NCBI GenBank assembly: GCA_964393575.1
Contig: CAYMUG010000025.1
Span: 1 to 8,995 of the forward strand
Length of the DNA stretch: 8,995 nt
Direction: 5' to 3'
Source of the DNA: CAYMUG01 sp964393575
GTDB taxonomy: Bacteria; Patescibacteriota; Minisyncoccia; Spechtbacterales; 2-12-FULL-38-22
Shown: positions 1 to 6,001 of the stretch, in pieces
Layout of the letters: every line of letters starts with the position of its first letter
Numbering within the stretch: the first letter of the stretch is position 1
Position numbers and translations under genes: made by a program
The notes under the pieces: model-generated
What the model was told of the DNA's origin: nothing
What the model saw: only the letters and a program-made list of their open reading frames with translations
The model's database searches: none

Positions 1-1002
1 AACAACCTCATGCGTTAATGTTTCCTCAATTGTTTTTTCTATCCTTTCTTTTGCTTCTTCTAAGGAACATTCCATTCCAAAGCCGGCCGCGTACTTATGT
101 CCTCCCCCGCCCAATTTTTCAGCTATCCGTGAAACATCAACATTCTTATATTGATCACTTCTCAAACTACCTTTAATTTTACCATTCTCACTCTCTGTTA
201 CCAAAGCACAAAATTTAGTTTCCTTGCCAAGGTTCATCACGCTAACAAGGCCTTTTAAATCATCTGCAACTATACCATACTTTTGAAAAAATTTAAAGGG
301 TAAATATATAATAGAATAACCTTTTTCTTCATCGATGTAGAGATTTTGCAGGGCTTTACCCCAAATTTTAAGATTTTCTGAGTTCTTCTTTGTAAAAGCT
401 TTGGTATAAATATGGCGTATATCAGCTCCTTTAGCGGTTAAAGTACCCGCAGCCCTTAAAGTACGCGGGAAAGTATTGTGGGAAAAGGCCTCTGTGTCAG
501 TAATAATACCTGTAAGCAGGTTAAGAGCTGTTCTCTGTGAAATGTACCAGTTTATACTTATTAAAAAGTCATAAATCATTTCAGATGCAGAAGAGTAATT
601 TGTGTTTATAAACTTTATATCCCCTATCTGTCCGGAGAAGGGGTGGTGGTCAAAAGAAACAATACGTGCACCTTGTAAATACTCCTTCGGCAAACGGGTT
701 CTCTCAAATTCTCCGTAATCCGTGCATATAACTAAATCAGGATACCAAGTCATTTCCTGTGTTATATGTTCGCTTAACGGTAAAAACTGTAAGTATTCGG
801 GGACGGGGTCTTTAGAATAAGGTGCAACTTTTTTAAATATAGAATTGTCTTTGGAAGTGTTATCTAATATAGCGCTCATTAATCCCAAAACAGAACCGAG
901 AGAATCTCCATCAGGATTTTCATGGCCTGACAAAACAATATATTCGCTTTCTTCAATGAAGGATTTTATTTCCTGAAACTTTTTTTGTTTTTGTTCCGCC
1001 AT
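1..1002 (-). CDS. nrnA: DHH/DHHA1 phosphoesterase, NrnA-like (3' end cut by window edge)
   Basis: Predicted cytoplasmic metal-dependent phosphoesterase that degrades very short RNAs (nanoRNase) and/or pAp. The frame is open for 334 codons from the ATG at 1002 to base 1, so only the extreme C-terminus can be missing given a usual family length of about 310-340. Visible motifs in order: HENPDGDSLGS (27-37, first metal site), ICTDYGE (92-98, D95 as metal ligand), the name-giving SFDHHP (116-121), GIITDTEAF (165-173), and near the C-terminus the DHHA1 substrate-binding glycine motif GGGGHKYAAGF (298-308). The start lies 11 bases after the infB stop, with no Shine-Dalgarno, which suggests co-transcription and possibly coupled translation. 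In Firmicutes nrnA follows infB-rbfA; here rbfA is not between them. Family assignment is firm; the exact substrate (nanoRNA, pAp or a cyclic dinucleotide product) is inference. Confidence 0.93.
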   Translation of the reverse strand, partial: MAEQKQKKFQEIKSFIEESEYIVLSGHENPDGDSLGSVLGLMSAILDNTSKDNSIFKKVAPYSKDPVPEYLQFLPLSEHITQEMTWYPDLVICTDYGEFERTRLPKEYLQGARIVSFDHHPFSGQIGDIKFINTNYSSASEMIYDFLISINWYISQRTALNLLTGIITDTEAFSHNTFPRTLRAAGTLTAKGADIRHIYTKAFTKKNSENLKIWGKALQNLYIDEEKGYSIIYLPFKFFQKYGIVADDLKGLVSVMNLGKETKFCALVTESENGKIKGSLRSDQYKNVDVSRIAEKLGGGGHKYAAGFGMECSLEEAKERIEKTIEETLTHEVV

Positions 1003-1013
1003 TTTTTCGCTTT

Positions 1014-2525
1014 TTAAAACTGCACCTCTTCTTCAACTTGCTCCCGCGCAATAATTCTGTCTCCTTTTTCAAGTTTTACACTGCCTTCAAACATCATCCC
1101 GAACTCTTTCCCTTTTTCTACTTCACCTACATCTTTGTCTACAATTTTTAAACTCTTTACGACACCTTTGCCTTTTTCCTCATCATTTCTTAAAACCTGT
1201 ACTTCAGCACCGCGCTTTATTTTTCCGTTTACAACCTTTCCTCCGGCAATAATTCTGCTTGGTGTAGTTCTGAATATTTCCAGAATTTGCGCCTCCCCTA
1301 TTTCTTCCGCGCGTATATTGGGCTCCAGCATATTGCCTATGTCAGACCGCACGCCCTCCACCATTTCATAAACTGTGTCATATGTAGCAACCTTAACATT
1401 GTGCTGCTGCAACATTTTTTTTGCGGGACCCGTAAGTTTAACCCTGAAACCGATAACCAAAGCATCTCCGCTTTGAGCCAGTTTGATGTCAGAATCAGTA
1501 ATATTCCCGGTTTCCTCTTTTAAAACCCGTATATTCAAATTTTCGTTTTCAATAGACCGTATGACGTCATGGACGGCTTCAAGTGTACCTTCCGCGTCAG
1601 ATTTTAAAATAACATTAATATTACTTTGACCTTCTTCTATATTAACAACGTTTGCTTCTTTTTGTTTGTTGCTTTTTTGTTCTACCCTCTCTTCAGCTTC
1701 TTTCTGGGAATTAACTTGCACAAATTTTTCTCCTACCTGAGGTACGTTCGAAAGCCCTAATACTGAAACCGGCATAGAAGGTTCTCCCTCTTTTACAGAT
1801 TCGCCTTTAAAGTTCTCCATATTTTTTACTTTACCCCAAGTTGTGCTACCGGCTATAAATTCGCCTACACGCATAGTTCCTTCCTGCACAAGTAGAGTTG
1901 CCGTGGGCCCTTTCTGTGGATTCAGAGAAGATTCTATAACCACTGCCTCCAAGGGTGTATCTTTTTCAAAGGTCAATTCTTCAAGTTCGGCCACAAGGTT
2001 TATCATATTCAGAAGTTCATCTATTCCCTCGCCTGTCTGTGCCGAAACACTTACATTAGGTACGCTCCCGCCGTAACCCTCCAGAAGAATCCCTTCTTTT
2101 ACAAGCTGGTTTTTAACTTTGTTTGCATCCGCACCGGGTTTATCAATTTTATTGATAGCAACAACGAAAGACAGACCGGTTGATTGTATGTATTCCAGGG
2201 CTTCTTTGGTTTGAGGCATTATTCCGTCATCGGCCGCAACAACCAAAACAGCAATGTCAGCCACATTCACACCCCGGCTTCGCATAGCTGAAAACGCCTC
2301 GTGGCCGGGAGTGTCTATAAAAGTTATAGTTCCGCCTCCTTCCATGGAAGAATCTTCAGCGGCGTGTTCAATTTGATACGCGCCTATATGTTGAGTTATG
2401 CCGCCGGATTCGCCCTCAGCAACTTTTGCCTGGCGTATATAATCTAATATGGCCGTTTTACCATGGTCAACGTGCCCTACAACTACCACTACAGGTGGTC
2501 TTAAATTTTTATTCACTGAGGTCAT
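1014..2525 (-). CDS. infB: Translation initiation factor IF-2, short form
   Basis: GTPase that positions initiator fMet-tRNA on the 30S subunit and promotes 50S joining. Motifs seen: G1 GHVDHGKT (17-24), G2 region GGITQHIGAY (41-50), G3 DTPGHEAF (71-78), G4 NKID (125-128) and G5 SAQTGEG (161-167). The G domain is followed by domain II (roughly 185-260), the IF-2 domain 3 region (about 300-395) and the C-terminal fMet-tRNA-binding beta-barrel (about 400-503). At 503 residues it lacks the long N-terminal region of E. coli IF2 (890 residues). The start is well supported: an in-frame TGA lies 14 codons upstream inside the tandem repeat and no alternative start lies between. There is no Shine-Dalgarno. 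The usual GYECG-like element of the last domain is degenerate here (EFGMMFEG). It heads a two-gene unit with the DHH phosphoesterase. Confidence 0.97.
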   Translation of the reverse strand: MTSVNKNLRPPVVVVVGHVDHGKTAILDYIRQAKVAEGESGGITQHIGAYQIEHAAEDSSMEGGGTITFIDTPGHEAFSAMRSRGVNVADIAVLVVAADDGIMPQTKEALEYIQSTGLSFVVAINKIDKPGADANKVKNQLVKEGILLEGYGGSVPNVSVSAQTGEGIDELLNMINLVAELEELTFEKDTPLEAVVIESSLNPQKGPTATLLVQEGTMRVGEFIAGSTTWGKVKNMENFKGESVKEGEPSMPVSVLGLSNVPQVGEKFVQVNSQKEAEERVEQKSNKQKEANVVNIEEGQSNINVILKSDAEGTLEAVHDVIRSIENENLNIRVLKEETGNITDSDIKLAQSGDALVIGFRVKLTGPAKKMLQQHNVKVATYDTVYEMVEGVRSDIGNMLEPNIRAEEIGEAQILEIFRTTPSRIIAGGKVVNGKIKRGAEVQVLRNDEEKGKGVVKSLKIVDKDVGEVEKGKEFGMMFEGSVKLEKGDRIIAREQVEEEVQF

Positions 2526-2532
2526 AAAATTA

Positions 2533-2581
2533 GTAATTAGTAATGAGTAATGAGTAATGAGTAATCAGTAATTGGTAACTG
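2533..2581. repeat. 7-bp tandem repeat, seven copies, upstream of infB
   Basis: Seven consecutive heptamers of consensus gtaatga (variants gtaatta, gtaatca, gtaattg, gtaactg). The three central copies are identical and the outer ones diverge. It ends 7 bases before the infB start codon, so it would form the 5' leader or promoter region of infB. Heptameric short tandem repeats are known in intergenic DNA of cyanobacteria and other bacteria; relationship to those is not shown here. Confidence 0.9.
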
Positions 2582-2590
2582 AAAATTAGC

Positions 2591-2614
2591 TGCCTGCCTA
2601 CCGACAGGCAGGCA
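2591..2614. repeat. GC-rich palindrome between tRNA-Ser and infB
   Basis: Perfect 9-bp inverted arms tgcctgcct and aggcaggca around the 6-base centre accgac. It stands in otherwise AT-rich DNA. No T-tract follows on either strand, so it is a poor intrinsic terminator. It resembles the short GC-rich palindromes scattered between genes in many bacteria, but only one copy occurs in this window. Confidence 0.75.
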
Positions 2615-2682
2615 AACAAATTCCAATCAACGAAGAATCAAAAACTTTGTAATTAAAAATTTAGAATTCAAAACTAATTTTG

Positions 2683-2769
2683 CGGAGGCGGGAGGATTCG
2701 AACCTCCGGTGCCTGTTAAGGCACAGCGGTTTTCGAGACCGCCCCGTTCGTCCACTCCGGCACGCCTCC
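2683..2769 (-). tRNA. trnS: tRNA-Ser (anticodon CGA)
   Basis: Class II tRNA of 87 bases on the minus strand. The acceptor stem pairs GGAGGCG with CGCCTCC, with discriminator G. The anticodon stem GCGGT/ACCGC encloses the loop CTCGAAA, giving anticodon CGA (reads UCG). The long variable arm is GTGCC-TTAACA-GGCAC-like, and the T arm GGAGG-TTCGAAT-CCTCC is perfect. CCA is not encoded (the next bases read CAAA), so a CCA-adding enzyme is needed. It may share a transcript with infB downstream. A possible extended -10 (TGGTATAAA) lies about 80 bases upstream. Confidence 0.97.
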
Positions 2770-2848
2770 GTTTGTTTAATTTTTGGTGCAATTGCCTAAT
2801 CCGCGCCAAAACATTTCATTGTAAGATACTAATCGCTACAATCTCCTA

Positions 2849-2857
2849 TTTATACCA
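2849..2857 (-). promoter_or_regulatory. Candidate extended -10 upstream of tRNA-Ser
   Basis: On the minus strand the sequence reads TGGTATAAA, matching the extended -10 form TGnTATAAt at five of six core bases. Transcription would start near 2842 and run into tRNA-Ser and possibly infB. No clear -35 was found, which is tolerated for extended -10 promoters. This is a motif match only. Confidence 0.4.
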
Positions 2858-2924
2858 TATAAATAAGATACCGTAAATAACTAAAAAAATGCTCTCTAAA
2901 TTCTAACCCGAACTTCAACAATTT

Positions 2925-2964
2925 TTTAAAAATAAAAAGACGCTGTCGAATGAACGACAACGCC
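2925..2964 (-). terminator. Rho-independent terminator of purB
   Basis: Minus-strand RNA reads GGCGUUGUCG, loop UUCAUU, CGACAGCGUC, then UUUUUAUUUUU. The 10-bp stem is complete only on this strand because it uses two G-U wobbles; the plus strand would have two mismatches. It begins 11 bases after the purB stop. Confidence 0.88.
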
Positions 2965-2975
2965 TGTGTGTAAAG

Positions 2976-4349
2976 TTACAGGTTGAGCTTTTGTTTCCAG
3001 TATTCCGCGACAGATTTTGCTTTCTCTGCGGCTTTACCGGTGTAGAGAGAAGGATTGGAGATAATCTCCCGTTGATTTGGTGTCATTTCTTCAAGATAAC
3101 TCTGCATTTCCTCATCCTCGGTAACCACTTCCTCAAACGGCCGCCCTTCGTATTGCGCCTGAAGCGTTAGAGTCCTTACTTTCTCGTGCGCGTCGGGATG
3201 TCCCAGTGCGGCAAGAGTAATATATAGCGGCTCTGCGGCAACCATGCCCTGCTGCATAGCCAGGTTGCGCTCTAAATTAGTACGATCAACGTCAAGCTTA
3301 TTCATAGTCCGCGTTACCCGCTTCGCCATAGAAACTACATAAGCAACAACCTCACCGTTCGTTCGCGCGGAGGCAGAATTGGTAAGGTCACGCTGATGCT
3401 CGCTGATTTGATCCATAAACACCGTCGTAATTCGCGGCATGACAATCTTCCAACAGCTCTTTGTATTCTCAAAGTTAATAGGGTTCCGCTTCTGCGGCAT
3501 GGTCGAGGAAGGAACTTGATCCGCTTCAAATGCCTCGCCTACTTCTCCGATTTCCGGTCGTTGGAGGTTTCGCATATCATCAGCCAGATTCGCAAAAATT
3601 CCTGCCGCAACCGTAATTTCACAAAATAGACGGGTTAATGCCTCAGGCGGCACAATTTGCGTAGAATGCCCGGCCGGTTCGAGCCCCAACTTGGCGAGCA
3701 CTTCCGCCTCAAATTCTTCGGGGTCATCAAAGTACAGCGAGGAGGCATTGTACGCTCCGACTGCCCCCGAAAATTTACCCCGTAGTTCTTGGGCAAGCAC
3801 ACTCAACTTCTCTATAGAGCCGCCGAGGCGGTTTACATATTCGGCAAGTGCAAAACCGGCCGTAATCGGTACGGCGTGCTGCCCGTGAGTTCTGCCGATT
3901 TGCACGGTTTCCGCTTCGCGAAGCACAATATCAATAAGCGTCTCTTCCGACTTAAGAAGCGAGGGAATAACTACATTCTCTACCGCATCCTTATAACGGG
4001 CCGCATTCGCCGTATCACTTATGTCAAATGAAGTTGCTGTAAGGTGAACATACGGCTTTGCGCTGTCACTTACTTTGGCGCGGATGCAATTGACGAGCGC
4101 GCGGATGTCGTGATGAATTCGTTTTTCTTCCCTATACACCTCTTCGGTGGTTACTTGATCGCACGCCGCCTCAACTTCTGTGACAACAAATCCCGGGCAA
4201 ACACCGCGGTGATGGAGTACTTTAACAAGCGCAAGCTCCACGAGAAGTTTGTAACGGGTAAACCCGTTTTCGGAAAGATATTCCGCCAATTCTTCCTGCC
4301 AATACCGGAAGTCAATCGGGGCAAAATTATCGAAAATATCGCGTTGCAT
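2976..4349 (-). CDS. purB: Adenylosuccinate lyase
   Basis: Homotetrameric cytoplasmic lyase of the fumarase/aspartase superfamily. It splits adenylosuccinate to AMP plus fumarate and SAICAR to AICAR plus fumarate. At 457 residues it has normal length. Seen: HHDIRALV (79-86), TSFDISDT (106-113), GRTHGQHAVP (152-161, catalytic histidine region) and the superfamily signature SSTMPQKRNP (281-290) on the mobile loop that carries the catalytic serine. The motif wording fits PurB better than argininosuccinate lyase or aspartase. The start is supported by a strong Shine-Dalgarno, AAGGAGGAGCT, just before the ATG; other genes in the window lack one. Sampled 60-bp lines are 48-60% GC against 28-45% in infB. 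It stands alone with its own terminator. No other purine gene is nearby, so salvage (IMP to AMP) is as plausible as de novo synthesis. Confidence 0.96.
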   Translation of the reverse strand: MQRDIFDNFAPIDFRYWQEELAEYLSENGFTRYKLLVELALVKVLHHRGVCPGFVVTEVEAACDQVTTEEVYREEKRIHHDIRALVNCIRAKVSDSAKPYVHLTATSFDISDTANAARYKDAVENVVIPSLLKSEETLIDIVLREAETVQIGRTHGQHAVPITAGFALAEYVNRLGGSIEKLSVLAQELRGKFSGAVGAYNASSLYFDDPEEFEAEVLAKLGLEPAGHSTQIVPPEALTRLFCEITVAAGIFANLADDMRNLQRPEIGEVGEAFEADQVPSSTMPQKRNPINFENTKSCWKIVMPRITTVFMDQISEHQRDLTNSASARTNGEVVAYVVSMAKRVTRTMNKLDVDRTNLERNLAMQQGMVAAEPLYITLAALGHPDAHEKVRTLTLQAQYEGRPFEEVVTEDEEMQSYLEEMTPNQREIISNPSLYTGKAAEKAKSVAEYWKQKLNL

Positions 4350-4412
4350 AGCTCCTCCTTTAAAGAGCGTTTGACGGTCACCCGGAACAAAAACCGGGAT
4401 ATTCCGAATTAC

Positions 4413-4441
4413 AACTTACCAGGTTTTTAAATATTTTTCAA
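4413..4441 (-). promoter_or_regulatory. Weak candidate promoter of purB
   Basis: Minus strand: TTGAAA (4436-4441) as -35, a 17-base spacer, and TAAGTT (4413-4418) as a weak -10. This would give a leader of about 55-60 bases that contains a small hairpin (CCCGG/CCGGG, 4382-4399) before the Shine-Dalgarno. The -10 match is poor. Confidence 0.3.
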
Positions 4442-4465
4442 TTTTTTATGTATAAGGATTTATAT

Positions 4466-4497
4466 AAATTTAACCCTATCGCGATGGGGTTAAATTT
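4466..4497. terminator. 32-bp near-perfect palindrome, likely terminator of the deacetylase gene
   Basis: Arms aaatttaaccc (4466-4476) and gggttaaattt (4487-4497) are perfectly inverted around tatcgcgatg, which is itself almost self-complementary, so there is only one mismatched pair in 32 bp. It lies about 50 bases past the deacetylase stop and about 115 bases before purB, both on the minus strand. The flank is AT-rich but not a clean T-run, so a role as terminator is likely but an operator is possible. Confidence 0.55.
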
Positions 4498-4545
4498 TAA
4501 ATCTGTGGATTATCTGCTTATTCCCTCATTTAGACATCTTAACTG

Positions 4546-5496
4546 TTATTCCCTGCGCAATAGCATCTCCTCTACACTAATTAACTCATAACCATTCTCT
4601 AAGTGAAAGCGCACTATATCTTCAAACGCGTGCAGGTCCGCGCGGCTTAAATTGTGCATCACCCATATAGCGCCGGGGTCTGTTTTTCTCTTTACTAAAT
4701 TAAAAACATCCCGTCCCTTTGTATCGCTACTCCAGCCCGCGGTATCACCCAAGTCCGGATATCCCTGAACCGAAATTTTATCAAACTCAGCTGCAATATT
4801 TATAACCCTGTCCGCGCCTGCATAATGAGGTTTTCTGAAAATAGCCGGTTTAAAACCCAGGGTTTCTTTTATTATCCTTGATGTTTCCCCTATTTCACGC
4901 CGGGCGAACGAATCGGAATGGTGTGATAAATTTGCATGAGTTAAAGTGTGGTTTCCAATGCTGTGGCCTTCTTTAAAAATCTTTCGCGTTAGTTCGGGGT
5001 TTTCCAACACCCAACAACCGGTTAAAAAGAAGGTTAAATCAATATCATAATGCTCCGCGACCCCTAAAATCTCCTCAATACCGTCCGCGCCTCCAATGCC
5101 GGTATCTATAGTTAGGGCAACTGCTTTTTCTTCTTTATTTCCCCGAAAAAATTCCGCTGGCGGAGGGTGTTTTTTCAATAATTTATCCGCCCTCTTTTGA
5201 ACTTTACCGGATAAATTTGAAAACTTATCTCTTTCTCTCTGCACCTCATCATCAACTTCCAGGGAACGGCAGGGGTTAGATACAGAGGAAATTTTTTCCG
5301 GCATAGAAATATTACTTCTTTCCGGCAGGCCTTTTTTCTTTTTGTCTTCAGTTGATGTGCGCTGCTCTCTTTCTTCTGTTTCTTCCGTTATTTGCATATC
5401 TTTTTCAACTGAGCTTTCCGGCTCCGGTTCGGCCATAATAAACAGGATGGTTATTACAAAAAATCCTGATGAGATTATAAACAGAGCAGTTTTCAT
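4546..5496 (-). CDS. Membrane-anchored polysaccharide deacetylase (CE4/NodB domain)
   Basis: Predicted extracytoplasmic enzyme removing N-acetyl groups from peptidoglycan or another surface glycan. Residues 4-21 form a hydrophobic N-terminal anchor. A highly charged, Glu/Lys-rich linker follows (22-120) and probably spans the periplasmic or wall space. The NodB domain runs from about 122 to 312. CE4 motifs: ALTIDTG (127-133, catalytic-base region), HTLTH (183-187, two metal-binding histidines), RKPHY (221-225), DTAGWSSDT (251-259) and MHN (280-282). The metal-binding Asp normally following the first Asp is Thr here (D131-T132). The single Cys76 in the linker is not in a lipobox. The start is supported by the anchor sequence and by an extended -10 located 7 bases upstream. 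The family is clear; the substrate is unknown. Confidence 0.88.
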   Translation of the reverse strand: MKTALFIISSGFFVITILFIMAEPEPESSVEKDMQITEETEEREQRTSTEDKKKKGLPERSNISMPEKISSVSNPCRSLEVDDEVQRERDKFSNLSGKVQKRADKLLKKHPPPAEFFRGNKEEKAVALTIDTGIGGADGIEEILGVAEHYDIDLTFFLTGCWVLENPELTRKIFKEGHSIGNHTLTHANLSHHSDSFARREIGETSRIIKETLGFKPAIFRKPHYAGADRVINIAAEFDKISVQGYPDLGDTAGWSSDTKGRDVFNLVKRKTDPGAIWVMHNLSRADLHAFEDIVRFHLENGYELISVEEMLLRRE

Positions 5497-5503
5497 TAAT
5501 ATA

Positions 5504-5512
5504 ATTATAACA
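5504..5512 (-). promoter_or_regulatory. Extended -10 promoter of the deacetylase gene, implying leaderless mRNA
   Basis: On the minus strand TGTTATAAT is a perfect extended -10 (TGnTATAAT). Its last base is followed by seven bases and then the ATG, so the expected start of transcription falls on or next to the A of the start codon. No -35 or Shine-Dalgarno is evident, which is consistent with a leaderless message. Confidence 0.65.
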
Positions 5513-5540
5513 GTAGAATGCTAATAAGAGGAATGCAACA

Positions 5541-5576
5541 TAAAAATCCCGCATTAGCGGGATTTTAAAATTAAAT
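5541..5576. terminator. Intrinsic terminator closing the tRNA/structured-RNA unit
   Basis: A 10-bp stem aaaatcccgc/gcgggatttt with loop atta (5543-5566). On the minus strand it ends in GCGGGATTTTTA, suitable for ending transcription coming from tRNA-Arg and tRNA-Ala. It also separates that unit from the divergently spaced deacetylase promoter. The 36-bp block matches the terminator after htrA at 33 of 36 positions. Confidence 0.8.
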
Positions 5577-5577
5577 T

Positions 5578-5680
5578 TCTAACGGGGTGGACCTGCGGGG
5601 AGTCGCCCCGTCAGTCGACGGGGCGCCGTATCGGATGATACGGCGAACCCGTGGCCTGTCCGATTCTAATCGGAGAATCC
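5578..5680 (-). other. Hairpin-dense module with tRNA-His-like 3' end, function unknown
   Basis: About 100 GC-rich bases downstream of tRNA-Ala. Minus-strand hairpins in order: TCCGAT/ATCGGA (overlapping the alternative GATTCT/AGAATC), GCCGTATC-ATCC-GATACGGC (8 bp) and GCCCCGTC-GACT-GACGGGGC (8 bp, directly adjacent). The two 8-bp hairpins interrupt a T-loop-like sequence: ACGGGTTCG before them and GACTCCCCG after them. The 3' end, GTCCACCCCGTTAGA, equals the tRNA-His 3' end and trailer at 8779-8793. No matching 5' acceptor strand was found, so it is not a functional tRNA by inspection. It could be a tRNA remnant with an insertion, or part of a larger structured RNA. Confidence 0.45.
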
Positions 5681-5867
5681 TGTGGACCGTGCCGGACTTC
5701 CCTCGCTTCGCCTCTCGGCTTCGCTCGGTAGAACCTATCGTCGCCCTTCGGGCTCCTCCTTGAAACCTTGCGGTTTCAACGCTCCCCTCACATGCAAATA
5801 TGTGAGAGGAGCTGCTTCCACCACGGGAAAACCAGTTTTCCCGACCCCTTTCTGCGTTTCAAGTCCG
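5681..5867 (-). ncRNA. Candidate structured RNA with tRNA-Ala-like 3' end, unrecognised family
   Basis: Minus-strand RNA closed by CGGACTT (5867-5861) pairing with AAGTCCG (5699-5693). Inside are: GGGAAAA/UUUUCCC with a 4-base loop; a 13-bp stem 5781-5793/5800-5812 containing a G-U pair that is a mismatch if read from the plus strand; UUGAAACC-GCAA-GGUUUCAA with a GNRA tetraloop; GCCC-GAA-GGGC; and a stem ending in GCC-GAGA-GGC that has symmetric GAA/GAA and GA/GA internal loops. GNRA loops and tandem G-A pairs are typical of folded RNAs. The 3' 19 bases (5681-5699) are identical to the tRNA-Ala 3' end (5887-5905). There is no protein-like reading frame of note. I do not recognise the class; tmRNA, 4.5S, 6S and RNase P signatures are absent or incomplete. 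Confidence 0.55.
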
Positions 5868-5888
5868 ATATATAAAATCATTGGGTTG

Positions 5889-5961
5889 TGGACCGTGCCG
5901 GACTTGAACCGGCGGCCTCACGCATGCCATGCGTGTGCTCTGCCAACTGAGCTAACGGCCC
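5889..5961 (-). tRNA. trnA: tRNA-Ala (anticodon GGC)
   Basis: 73 bases on the minus strand. The acceptor GGGCCGT pairs with ACGGTCC, with discriminator A. The D arm is GCTC..GAGC, the anticodon stem CACGC/GCGTG encloses ATGGCAT (anticodon GGC, reads GCC), and the T arm is GCCGG-TTCAAGT-CCGGC. CCA is not encoded. It lies 19 bases downstream of the tRNA-Arg CCA end on the same strand, so both are probably processed from one precursor. Confidence 0.97.
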
Positions 5962-5978
5962 GCAAAACTTATCAAAAT

Positions 5979-6001
5979 CTTGGTCTCCCCGCCAGGAGTC
6001 G
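5979..6001 (-). repeat. Copy of the tRNA-Arg 3' end at the left edge of the gap
   Basis: These 23 bases are identical to 6102-6124 (tRNA-Arg 3' end including CCA and part of the T arm). They abut the run of N. The most likely reason is that two contigs overlap here and were not merged. A second, truncated or complete tRNA-Arg hidden in the gap is the alternative. Confidence 0.85.

Noticed and set aside
2533..2581. CRISPR array
   Set aside because: Units are 7 bases and contiguous with no spacers; it is a simple tandem repeat.
2627..2809. Sixty-codon open frame on the minus strand
   Set aside because: It runs straight through tRNA-Ser and repeats; the translation is the tRNA read as protein and has no domain character.
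2976..4349. Argininosuccinate lyase or aspartase instead of adenylosuccinate lyase
   Set aside because: The superfamily signature is shared, but TSFDISDT, GRTHGQHAVPIT and SSTMPQKRNPI fit PurB wording; argininosuccinate lyase normally has GSSxMPQKKNPD.
4044..4430. 128-codon open frame opposite purB
   Set aside because: It lies antisense to well-supported purB coding sequence, shows no motif, and is a frame shadow.
5578..5867. RNase P RNA on the minus strand
   Set aside because: GAGGGAAGTCC resembles conserved region I (GAGGAAAGTCC), but that stretch belongs to the exact tRNA-Ala repeat, and the downstream conserved regions (such as ACAGAA..GGCTTA) are missing within the available length.
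5578..5867. tmRNA
   Set aside because: No paired tRNA-like 5' end (GGGG...GATTCGAC), no tag reading frame ending in an Ala-Ala stop, and no intact T-loop at the 3' end.
5979..6001. Second tRNA-Arg gene
   Set aside because: Only 23 bases are present before the N run and they equal the other gap edge, so an unmerged contig overlap is the simpler explanation; left open rather than called.
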